Assembly (NCBI GenBank): GCA_964593515.1
Contig: CAZQJH010000021.1
Span: 1 to 16,776 of the forward strand
Source: JAXJYR01 sp964593515
Lineage (GTDB): Bacteria; Bacillota_I; Bacilli_A; Erysipelotrichales; Erysipelotrichaceae
Direction of reading: 5' to 3'
DNA: 16,776 nt
Shown here: in pieces, positions 1 to 7,276 of the stretch
Numbering within the stretch: position 1 is the first letter of the stretch
How the letters are laid out: every line of letters starts with the position of its first letter
Notes under the pieces: generated by a model
Databases searched by the model: none
Seen by the model: the letters and a program-made list of their open reading frames with translations, nothing else
Told to the model about the DNA's origin: nothing
Program-made: the position numbers and the translations under genes

Positions 1-3000
1 TTCTAACTCAGCTTTATTTACTACTGGTTTTTTAACTAATGCGCTAATTGCATTATTTAAGGCTTTAGTAGCAGCATCTACTTCAGTTTGAGTAGCATCA
101 TCTTTATTTCTAATAGCTTCAGCATCGCTTAAAGCTGCTTCTAAGTTAATAACTGATTCATCAGTATAATCAGCTTTGTTTACTTTATTAGCTTCACTAA
201 TTGCTGTATTTAATGCTGTTTTATCAACTACTACTGGATCTACTTCATCACTTGTTCCATAGAATCTAATTTCAGCCATAGAAGCATATTTGTTTGAAGT
301 ATCAGCTCCAAATGTTTCAATAGCTTCAAATTTCACATAACGTCCACTTACGTTTTCACCTAAGAAAGCACGTTTAGCTCCACGATCATCAAATCCACGA
401 TCACCATGTGCCCATTCAAATGTTCCTACTAAGTCTTCATCTGTAAAGTTGTTGTCTTCACTTACATAAATCTTAGCTTTTAAGATATCTCCATTGTGAG
501 ATCCACTTAATCCATCATCGAAACGAGGAATAAATGTTACATCAGTTAAGTTATAAACTTTTCCTAAATCAAAGCTAATTGATTGTGGTAAAGTAGCACT
601 TGCACCCCAATCTGAGTGCCATTTAGTTTGGTTGTTGTAATCTAATACATTAGTTGCATAATCACTATCAGCTTCACTAGTTTTCGCAATAACACTTACT
701 TTATTTTTATTAGCTTCAGTATTAATTAATGTACTTTCATCAATTGCTTTAGCTTGTAAAGTATTAATAGCATTAGTTAAAGCAGCAATAGCATCATTTA
801 CTTCATCAGCAGTTGGGTTTTCTTTAGCTAATACAGCTTGTGCATCTTCAATAGCTTTAGTTAATTTCGCAAAAGATTCACTAGTGTAGTTATCTGCTTT
901 AATTGCTTGAGCTTCTTTAACTAAGTCACTTAAAGTTTCAACTTCAGCTTTAACTTCAACTAAAGTAATATCCATTTTATCCATTTGACAAGTTTGTTCA
1001 CTTGGTCCGGTAAATGTCCATACTCCACTACCAGCTTTATTAATAGTAATATTGAATTCTACTGTTTTTGTTACATGTTGATCATCATTTCCAGCTACTT
1101 GTTCTCCAGCTACAATATTATTGTTGCTATCAGTCCATACTAATTTGTTAGTTGTAGCTCCTGAACGGTATTGTAAAACAACTTTATAAGTTCCAGCTAC
1201 TGATGCAGTATAAGGAATCATAACTTTGTCACCTTCATTAATACAGTTAACAAATTTTCCATTACTTGCCCAATCACCAGTTGCAACTTCTAATTTCCAT
1301 TGTTCATTAGCAGGTCCACTGTTTTCTAAGATACTACGTTCAACTTCTAATGTATTAGTAGCATTTACTTCACTTGGGAATACATATGGAGTTTCTTCAC
1401 TATATCCACCAGCTTCAACTAATTTTTCGATAGCTAAAGTTAAGTTTACATAAGCTTTACCATATTCACCATCTTCTTTAGCTAATTCAGCTTCTGCGAA
1501 GCTTAACCATTGAGCAAATGCTTCCCATCCACCATCGTAATCAGCTACTGTATAAGATTTAACTGAATTATATAATGCTTGTAATTCATCTTTAGTATTT
1601 GTATCGTAGTCTTTAATAACCATTTTAGCTTTTTCATTGAATCCAATAACTGCTCCATTAGTTGGTTGTGATACAGTTAATGTAAAGTATTGGTTATTAG
1701 TTTGGTTTGTATTACGTTTAGTTTTAATTGTAATTGTTTTTTCTACTTCACCATCAGCAAAAGTTACTACTTGTGCAAAGTTAGCATCAAAGTCACCTTG
1801 AACAGCAGAACCTGGAGTAGCTTTAACATTTACACTAACTTCACCTTTAGAACCACCAATACGTTTAATAGTTACAACGTTATCACTGTCTTCAGGTACA
1901 TTGTAAGTTGCATATTCAAATTCAATAGCTCCTTTACCATCGTTATCTAAAACAGCTGCTGCTTCAATACCGATAGCTTTTCCAGTTCCAACTAATTTTA
2001 ATGTGTGGCTTCCATAAGTTAAATCATCACTTTCATAAATAACAGCTCCAACTTGACGTGAAGATTGGTAAGTATTAATTGAATCAACTTTTACACCATC
2101 AATATAAATATCAGCAGTACCATGGTTAGGATCTAAAGTACCAATTAAGTATACTTTACTTCCTTTGAATGTTAATGTTAATTCACCATTAGTAGCATAC
2201 ATGTTAGTACCATTAGTATATTGAACTCCATTTTCTTGATACCATCCACTGTATGTAAATCCATTTCCATCAGAAGTATCTTTATCAGTATTATCTACTG
2301 TAACTAATCCTTCAGGAATTGGTGAATTTAAAGCAAATCCTTCACTTGCTTTGAATAATCCAACTTCACTAATAATTGGTGAAGAAGATGTTGCGCTAAC
2401 TGTAATTCTTACTTTATCAGCTTTAACAGCTGGAATACGAATTAAACGTTTAGGACCAATTGTAGTTCCTGTTTGAATTGTTTTCCAAGTAGCTCCATCA
2501 TCATTAGAATATTCTACTTTATATTCTTTAATACGTTGTCCTAATTGAATAGCTTCTTCAATTGAGATAACATCAAATTGTGTAGTTTCATCTAAATCAA
2601 TTACTAATTGTCCACTAGTAGCTCCATCAGCTGGTGCCCAATAAGTTTCATCTTTACCATCAATTACGTTACCAGGTTTAAATTTAATATCATCACCTAA
2701 TACGCTATCAGCATACATTGTTGCGTCACTAGCTAAGTTTTCATCAAATGTTTCTTTAATATTTTCCCCAAATTCAGCTAAACGATCTAAAATAGCTTGG
2801 TCAACTTTACCTTGGTTGTTAGGTGGAACGTTTAATAATAAAGTAGCTCCATGTCCAACTGAATTAAAGTAAATATCAGCTAATTCAGATAATTTTTTAG
2901 GTGTTTTATTGTGTTCAGCCCAGAACCATTCACCAGAAATGAAGGCATCACATTCTGGAACTGACCATTGGTTACCATTTTCAAAACCTACACGGTATGC

Positions 3001-3951
3001 ACCTTGTTGATTGTCTTTATAAGCTTCAGTACGGTTTCCTTCATTTACATCAATTTTAGACCATGTTGTATTACCAGCAATTCCACTTTCATTTCCAATC
3101 CAGTGAACAGTTGTATAACCAGCACATTGGAATACCATACAAGGATTATCTTCACTTCCTTGATATTTTTGAATTGTTTCATACCAACGAGTAAAGTCGT
3201 AATATTGAACAGCAGAACCACTTCCTTTAGCTCCATCCATCCAAATTTCAACGAATTTACCATTATTACCATATTTGTAATTTCCGTTTTCATCTTTACT
3301 ATTTAAGATTTCAGTTAATTGGTTACAGTAGTAATCGTCGTAATCTAATACGTCTAATTTTTTAACTTCATCCCATGATTTACCATTTAAAGGTTCTCCA
3401 TCAGCTCCACATAATGCATTACCATCTTTATCATAGTAACCATATGATTCAGCATTTACATCCCATGGTGATAAGTATAATCCCATATCTAAGTCATATT
3501 TAGTACATGCTTGAGAAATTTCAGCTAAAACATCCCCATCATAAGGACTTGTTGTAACATCATGTTCAGTATATTCTGATTCCCAAATACAGAATCCATC
3601 ATGGTGTTTAGCCGTAACGATAACTTTTTTAAATCCTGCATCATAAGCAGCTTTTACTAAAGTTTCCGCATCAAAAGTTTCTAATTTAAATAAACTTTCA
3701 CTTTCAGTACCATCACCCCATGATTTTCCAGTGAATGTGTTCATACCAAAGTGAACGAACATTGCTAGTTCATCTTTTTGGTATTTGTATTGATTTGCAT
3801 TAGGTGTTACTCCCCATGCTTCTGGCTCAGCTGTTTTATTGTCTTGTAAATCAGCATCTGATTTTAAGGTTGCTGCTTTTACTTGAGCGCTTGGTAATGA
3901 TAAACAACCAAAAACCATAGCTAAAGCCAATAGTGCTTTTAAAGCTTTCAT
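1..3951 (-). CDS. Secreted multidomain alpha-L-fucosidase (GH29), 3' end beyond window
   Basis: Glycoside hydrolase family 29 enzymes release alpha-L-fucose from glycans with retention of configuration. The first 1317 codons are in the window, reading without a stop to base 1, so the C-terminus is unseen. Residues 1-27 form a signal peptide. The catalytic domain covers about 30-400, with the family motif KHHDGF at 115-120 and EIWMDGA with the probable nucleophile Asp239. Then follow a discoidin (F5/8 type C) domain at about 402-537, a beta-sandwich module at 545-670, a Calx-beta-like domain at 668-775, a helical FIVAR-like segment at 778-850, a CBM6/35-like module at 851-993, a FIVAR repeat at 998-1066, a second discoidin-like domain at 1073-1234, and a FIVAR repeat at 1238-1313 with another starting. 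Start ATG at 3951 sits behind AGGAGG. The sugar-binding modules suggest action on host mucin or similar fucosylated glycans outside the cell. The WMDGA motif recalls the 1,3/1,4-linkage subgroup, which is only a hint. A C-terminal wall anchor cannot be judged. Confidence 0.93.
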   Translation of the reverse strand, partial: MKALKALLALAMVFGCLSLPSAQVKAATLKSDADLQDNKTAEPEAWGVTPNANQYKYQKDELAMFVHFGMNTFTGKSWGDGTESESLFKLETFDAETLVKAAYDAGFKKVIVTAKHHDGFCIWESEYTEHDVTTSPYDGDVLAEISQACTKYDLDMGLYLSPWDVNAESYGYYDKDGNALCGADGEPLNGKSWDEVKKLDVLDYDDYYCNQLTEILNSKDENGNYKYGNNGKFVEIWMDGAKGSGSAVQYYDFTRWYETIQKYQGSEDNPCMVFQCAGYTTVHWIGNESGIAGNTTWSKIDVNEGNRTEAYKDNQQGAYRVGFENGNQWSVPECDAFISGEWFWAEHNKTPKKLSELADIYFNSVGHGATLLLNVPPNNQGKVDQAILDRLAEFGENIKETFDENLASDATMYADSVLGDDIKFKPGNVIDGKDETYWAPADGATSGQLVIDLDETTQFDVISIEEAIQLGQRIKEYKVEYSNDDGATWKTIQTGTTIGPKRLIRIPAVKADKVRITVSATSSSPIISEVGLFKASEGFALNSPIPEGLVTVDNTDKDTSDGNGFTYSGWYQENGVQYTNGTNMYATNGELTLTFKGSKVYLIGTLDPNHGTADIYIDGVKVDSINTYQSSRQVGAVIYESDDLTYGSHTLKLVGTGKAIGIEAAAVLDNDGKGAIEFEYATYNVPEDSDNVVTIKRIGGSKGEVSVNVKATPGSAVQGDFDANFAQVVTFADGEVEKTITIKTKRNTNQTNNQYFTLTVSQPTNGAVIGFNEKAKMVIKDYDTNTKDELQALYNSVKSYTVADYDGGWEAFAQWLSFAEAELAKEDGEYGKAYVNLTLAIEKLVEAGGYSEETPYVFPSEVNATNTLEVERSILENSGPANEQWKLEVATGDWASNGKFVNCINEGDKVMIPYTASVAGTYKVVLQYRSGATTNKLVWTDSNNNIVAGEQVAGNDDQHVTKTVEFNITINKAGSGVWTFTGPSEQTCQMDKMDITLVEVKAEVETLSDLVKEAQAIKADNYTSESFAKLTKAIEDAQAVLAKENPTADEVNDAIAALTNAINTLQAKAIDESTLINTEANKNKVSVIAKTSEADSDYATNVLDYNNQTKWHSDWGASATLPQSISFDLGKVYNLTDVTFIPRFDDGLSGSHNGDILKAKIYVSEDNNFTDEDLVGTFEWAHGDRGFDDRGAKRAFLGENVSGRYVKFEAIETFGADTSNKYASMAEIRFYGTSDEVDPVVVDKTALNTAISEANKVNKADYTDESVINLEAALSDAEAIRNKDDATQTEVDAATKALNNAISALVKKPVVNKAELE

Positions 3952-3971
3952 TTAAAATTCTCCTCCTTTTA

Positions 3972-3985
3972 TGAATACGTTTTCA
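3972..3985. promoter_or_regulatory. Catabolite-responsive element (cre-like) for CcpA
   Basis: The palindromic TGAATACGTTTTCA differs at one position from the cre consensus TGWAANCGNTNWCA. It lies just downstream of the expected transcription start of the fucosidase gene, a position where bound CcpA blocks transcription. This implies repression of the fucosidase when a preferred sugar is present. Function is inferred from the match and its position. Confidence 0.65.
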
Positions 3986-3998
3986 TAGTTTCTATTTC

Positions 3999-4004
3999 AT
4001 TATA
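3999..4004 (-). promoter_or_regulatory. Extended -10 promoter of the fucosidase gene
   Basis: The minus strand reads TGTTATAAT, a perfect -10 hexamer with the TG extension. No good -35 hexamer lies at 16-19 bases. Transcription would start near 3992, giving a leader of about 40 bases before the ATG at 3951. Confidence 0.7.
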
Positions 4005-4053
4005 ACATACCCCTTTAAAAAAAAATAGAGATATAATCAAAATAAATTTTACA

Positions 4054-4080
4054 TAAAAAAAGTACCCTTGATGGATACTT
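4054..4080 (-). terminator. Terminator of serC-serA
   Basis: On the minus strand AAGTATCC pairs with GGGTACTT (8 pairs, one G-T) around a five-base loop, followed by a run of T. The stem starts inside the TAA stop codon of serA. Confidence 0.85.
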
Positions 4081-5236
4081 ATTTTTCAATTTTACGTGCA
4101 TAAACAATATTATCAGCTTCATTAATTTTCGCAATTATTTCATCACTAACTTCATTATCAGTTTCTAAGATTGTATATGCATAATTTTGTTTAGCTTTGG
4201 AAATCATATTTTCAATATTAATACCAATTTGTCCAAGTAGTGTTGATAGTTTAGAAATAACTTCAGGAATATTACGATTAATAATACAAATTCTTGTTTT
4301 ATATTCTTGTTTAGCTTGTACATTTGGTAAGTTAACTGAATTCACAATATTTCCATTTTCTAAATATTCTTGAATTTCTTTGGCAGCCATTATTGCACAG
4401 TTATCTTCACTTTCAGGTGTTGAAGCTCCTAAGTGTGGTAAAGAAATTACTTTTTCATGATTGATTAAATCTTCATTAGGGAAATCAGTAACATAACAAG
4501 CTACTTTATTATTATCTAAAGCTTCTTTTAAGGCTTTTTCATCAACTAATCCTCCACGAGCAAAGTTTAAGATTCTAACTCCATCTTTCATCTTACTAAT
4601 TGCATCTTCATTAATCATATTTTTAGTTGATTCCATATATGGTACATGAATCGTAATATAATCACATTTATCATATATTTTATCTAAGTCTTTAGCATGT
4701 TTAACATCGGTAGCAAGTGTCCAAGCAGCATCAACTGAAATATATGGATCATATCCATATACTTTCATTCCTAAAGCACTAGCAGCATTGGCTACTTTTA
4801 CCCCAATTGCTCCTAAACCAATAACTCCTAAAGTCTTACCAGCAATTTCTGGACCAACAAAGTTAGCTTTACCTTTTTCAACCGCTTTAGAAACATCATC
4901 ATCTTCAATAGTTTTTACCCATTCAATTCCTTGACTAATTTTACGTCCAGCTAAAATTAAGCCACAAACAACTAATTCTTTAACCGCATTCGCATTAGCT
5001 CCTGGAGTATTAAAAACGACAATTCCTTCTTCACTACAACGTTCAAGGGGAATATTATTAACTCCAGCTCCTGCTCTCGCAATACATTTACAGTTTTTCG
5101 CAAATTCCACATCATGTAATTTAGCACTACGAACCATTATTGCATCATAGTCATCAAAATCCACATCACATTCATATCCAGCCTTAAATTGATCTAAACC
5201 AACTTGGGCTATTTTATTCATCAATTTAACTTTCAT
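4079..5236 (-). CDS. serA: D-3-phosphoglycerate dehydrogenase
   Basis: Catalyses the first step of serine synthesis, oxidising 3-phosphoglycerate to 3-phosphohydroxypyruvate with NAD+, in the cytoplasm. The 385-residue protein has a D-2-hydroxyacid dehydrogenase fold. The Rossmann motif GLGAIG lies at 140-145, and the catalytic triad of the family is visible as Arg227 (NFARGG), Glu255 and His268 (PHLGAST). A C-terminal ACT domain (about 315-385) is the usual site of serine feedback inhibition. The extra allosteric domain of the longest forms is absent. It follows serC by 11 bases and its AAGGAG binding site overlaps the serC stop, so the two genes are co-transcribed. The second step (serC) is next door; the phosphatase serB is not in the window. 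Confidence 0.96.
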   Translation of the reverse strand: MKVKLMNKIAQVGLDQFKAGYECDVDFDDYDAIMVRSAKLHDVEFAKNCKCIARAGAGVNNIPLERCSEEGIVVFNTPGANANAVKELVVCGLILAGRKISQGIEWVKTIEDDDVSKAVEKGKANFVGPEIAGKTLGVIGLGAIGVKVANAASALGMKVYGYDPYISVDAAWTLATDVKHAKDLDKIYDKCDYITIHVPYMESTKNMINEDAISKMKDGVRILNFARGGLVDEKALKEALDNNKVACYVTDFPNEDLINHEKVISLPHLGASTPESEDNCAIMAAKEIQEYLENGNIVNSVNLPNVQAKQEYKTRICIINRNIPEVISKLSTLLGQIGINIENMISKAKQNYAYTILETDNEVSDEIIAKINEADNIVYARKIEK

Positions 5237-5247
5237 AAGCGTTCTCC

Positions 5248-6333
5248 TTATTTATTTTCAGCTTCAAATTTTTTCATAAATTCAATTAAGGTTTCTACAC
5301 CTTCTAAACTCATTGCATTATAGATAGATGCACGCATTCCTCCAACTGAGCGATGTCCTTTTAAATTAGACATTCCTGCCGCTGCACTTTCACTAGCAAA
5401 TTTCGCATCTAATTCTTTACTTGGTGAAGTAAAGACAACATTCATTAATGAGCGATCTTCTTTATTGACTGGATTAGTATAGAAATCACTACTATCGATA
5501 TAGTCATATAACAATTTAGCTTTTTCAATATTACGTTTTTCCATTACTTCTAATCCACCTAAGTTTTCAATCCATTCTAAGACTAAACCTAAAATATAAA
5601 TAGCATAAGTTGGTGGTGTATTATACATTGAATCTTTATCCGCTTGTGCTTTATAATCCATCATTACTGGTGTATATGGTTTACATTCTTTAATCAAATC
5701 TTCACGAATAATTACTACAGTTAATCCTGCACATCCCATATTTTTTTGTGCACCGGCAAAGATTAAACCATATTTAGTCACATCAATTGGTTTAGATAAG
5801 ATATTACTACTCATATCCGCAACAATTGGTACTTTTTTAGTTTCTGGTACATATTTCCATTCCGTTCCATAAATTGTATTATTAGCACATAAGTAAACAT
5901 AATCAGCATCTTCACTTAAGTTTAATTCTTCTTGTTTAGGAATATAAGTAAAATTAGCTTCTTTACTTGTAGCAGCTAAATTAATATCCCCATATTTTTG
6001 GGCTTCGACATATGCATTTTTCGCAAAGTTTCCTGTAACAATATAATCAGCTTTTCCTTTTTGTAATAAGTTTAATGGTACCATTGCGAATTGTGATGTT
6101 GCTCCTCCTTGTAGGAATAATACTTTATAGTTATCTGGAATATTCATCACTTTACGTAAGCGAGCTTGAGTTGTCTTAATGATTTCATCGTAGGCTTTCG
6201 AACGATGACTCATCTCCATAACGGACATTCCGCTTCCTTCATAATTAAGCATTTGTGCTTGTGCTTTTTCTAGCACTTCTAATGGCAGCGTCGATGGACC
6301 AGCTGCAAAGTTATAAATTCTGTTTTCGGCCAT
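5248..6333 (-). CDS. serC: Phosphoserine aminotransferase
   Basis: Transfers the amino group of glutamate to 3-phosphohydroxypyruvate to give O-phosphoserine, the second step of serine synthesis; the same enzyme can act in vitamin B6 synthesis. The 361-residue length is standard. It opens with the family hallmark NFAAGPSTLP, has the GGATSQF segment near 76-82 that contacts the cofactor phosphate, and carries the PLP-binding lysine in FAGAQKN (Lys197). The C-terminal GHRSVGGMRASIYN segment is typical. The ATG at 6333 has AGGAAGG as binding site. It is the first gene of a two-gene operon with serA and has its own promoter at about 6380. Confidence 0.97.
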   Translation of the reverse strand: MAENRIYNFAAGPSTLPLEVLEKAQAQMLNYEGSGMSVMEMSHRSKAYDEIIKTTQARLRKVMNIPDNYKVLFLQGGATSQFAMVPLNLLQKGKADYIVTGNFAKNAYVEAQKYGDINLAATSKEANFTYIPKQEELNLSEDADYVYLCANNTIYGTEWKYVPETKKVPIVADMSSNILSKPIDVTKYGLIFAGAQKNMGCAGLTVVIIREDLIKECKPYTPVMMDYKAQADKDSMYNTPPTYAIYILGLVLEWIENLGGLEVMEKRNIEKAKLLYDYIDSSDFYTNPVNKEDRSLMNVVFTSPSKELDAKFASESAAAGMSNLKGHRSVGGMRASIYNAMSLEGVETLIEFMKKFEAENK

Positions 6334-6379
6334 GATCTAATACCTTCCTTTCCGTGTAATTCATTTACAACTTGTTCTT

Positions 6380-6385
6380 ATTATA
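6380..6385 (-). promoter_or_regulatory. Extended -10 promoter of serC-serA
   Basis: The minus strand reads TGCTATAAT, a perfect -10 with the TG extension. The -35 region is poor (CTTTCA at 17 bases), as expected when the extended -10 does the work. The leader is about 40 bases. Confidence 0.7.
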
Positions 6386-6411
6386 GCACAATCGAAAATA
6401 AATGAAAGAGT

Positions 6412-6482
6412 TTTATGAAAATATTTTATATTATTTTCTTAATTTATGAAACATTATTTGTTTCTTTCATAAAGTTTTCATA
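6412..6482. repeat. Cluster of TTTATGAAA / TTTCATAAA half-sites upstream of serC
   Basis: This AT-rich stretch between the serC promoter and the tRNA promoter holds TTTATGAAA at 6412-6420 and 6443-6451, the inverted TTTCATAAA at 6465-6473, and a partial copy TTTCATA at 6476-6482. The pair 6443-6451 and 6465-6473 forms a perfect nine-base inverted repeat with 13 bases between arms. This looks like an operator region upstream of the serC promoter. The regulator is unknown. The rest of the intergenic stretch shows only promoters. Confidence 0.45.
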
Positions 6483-6519
6483 TATGTTTTAACTCATGTT
6501 ATCTTTTTTAACTTTTTTA

Positions 6520-6549
6520 TTGACAATCATTTATTAATTATGCTATTAT
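6520..6549 (+). promoter_or_regulatory. Promoter of tRNA-Ala
   Basis: A perfect TTGACA at 6520-6525 is followed after 18 bases by TATTAT at 6544-6549, with the TG extension (TGCTATTAT). The start would fall near 6556, about 13 bases before the mature tRNA. Strong, as expected for a stable RNA. Confidence 0.85.
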
Positions 6550-6568
6550 ATACGAGCAGTAAACAAAT

Positions 6569-6644
6569 GGGGTGTTAGCTCAGCTGGGAGAGCACCTGCC
6601 TTGCACGCAGGGGGTCAGCGGTTCGATCCCGCTACGCTCCACCA
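6569..6644 (+). tRNA. tRNA-Ala (anticodon UGC)
   Basis: A complete 76-base cloverleaf. The acceptor arms GGGGTGT and ACGCTCC pair, the D arm reads AGCTCAGCTGGGAGAGC, the anticodon loop CTTGCAC presents TGC at 6602-6604, and the T arm contains GGTTCGATCC. The discriminator is A and the CCA end is encoded. It is a single tRNA transcribed on its own, divergent from serC. Confidence 0.98.
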
Positions 6645-6656
6645 TTTTTACTTAAT

Positions 6657-6679
6657 AAACAGGCAATGCCTGTTTTTTT
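6657..6679 (+). terminator. Terminator of tRNA-Ala
   Basis: AAACAGGC pairs with GCCTGTTT around a three-base loop, with a following T run. It starts 12 bases after the CCA end. Confidence 0.88.
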
Positions 6680-6720
6680 ATTATATGAACTTATTTATAA
6701 AGAAATGCTTTATTTAAGCA

Positions 6721-6757
6721 AAAAGACTGATTCCTATTATAATGGAATCAGTCTTTT
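6721..6757 (-). terminator. Terminator of the thioesterase-pepP-CpXC operon
   Basis: A perfect 14-base inverted repeat, AAAAGACTGATTCC with its complement, around a nine-base loop, directly after the stop codon of the CpXC gene. A T run is present on both strands, so it could act in both directions and back up the tRNA terminator. Confidence 0.88.
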
Positions 6758-7276
6758 TTATTCTACTAAGATAAAATCTTCATCGCTATCTTCTATCACT
6801 AATTGATTATAATATTTATCATCAATTGCAAATAAGCCTTCATCACTAGTAAACCAAATTAAAGATTGTTGGTAATCATAATATTGAATATTTGTTTTCT
6901 TTAATTTGCTTTTTAATAAATTCATTGTTTTATCATCAAAACCATCTTCAAACATTTTGATTTTCTCACTAGTTTTCATCCCATGTAACATGTAGCGTTT
7001 TTTTAATTTCTCTCCTTGATATAAATGTTCACTATTTGTAACTTTATCATGATGTTTAAACCACAAGACAAAGCCATGGGCTTTATCTTGATATAAACAT
7101 TCATGGAAGAAATTAATCATTTGACCACAATGCATACAAGGTGCTTTAAAGTAACTATCATCAAGCATTGCTCTTCTTAAATCTGGTTCTAAATCAGGAA
7201 TAATCACTTGTTGTGATAAATGATAACCTTCCCAGCCACACTTAGGACAGTGTAGTGATACTAATAACTGTTTCAC
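6758..7276 (-). CDS. CpXC-domain zinc-ribbon protein of unknown function
   Basis: A 172-residue protein with two CxxC pairs, CPKC at 10-13 and CMHC at 47-50. This is the arrangement of the CpXC family, which probably binds zinc through the four cysteines. No enzyme motif, signal peptide or membrane segment is visible, and the C-terminal half (about 90-172) is charged and unassigned. The biochemical role of the family is not known to me. The start is GTG at 7276, whose G is shared with the TAG stop of the aminopeptidase gene (TAGTG). No good ribosome binding site precedes it, so translation is probably coupled. It is last in its operon. Confidence 0.85.
   Translation of the reverse strand: MKQLLVSLHCPKCGWEGYHLSQQVIIPDLEPDLRRAMLDDSYFKAPCMHCGQMINFFHECLYQDKAHGFVLWFKHHDKVTNSEHLYQGEKLKKRYMLHGMKTSEKIKMFEDGFDDKTMNLLKSKLKKTNIQYYDYQQSLIWFTSDEGLFAIDDKYYNQLVIEDSDEDFILVE

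Noticed and set aside
1226..3306. Open frames on the plus strand and in another minus frame inside the fucosidase gene
   Set aside because: The fucosidase frame is continuous and full of recognisable domains; these frames have biased, low-complexity products and no ribosome binding sites.
3890..3951. Lipobox in the fucosidase signal peptide (VFGC)
   Set aside because: Phenylalanine before the glycine does not fit the lipobox, and a normal cleavage site follows near residue 27.
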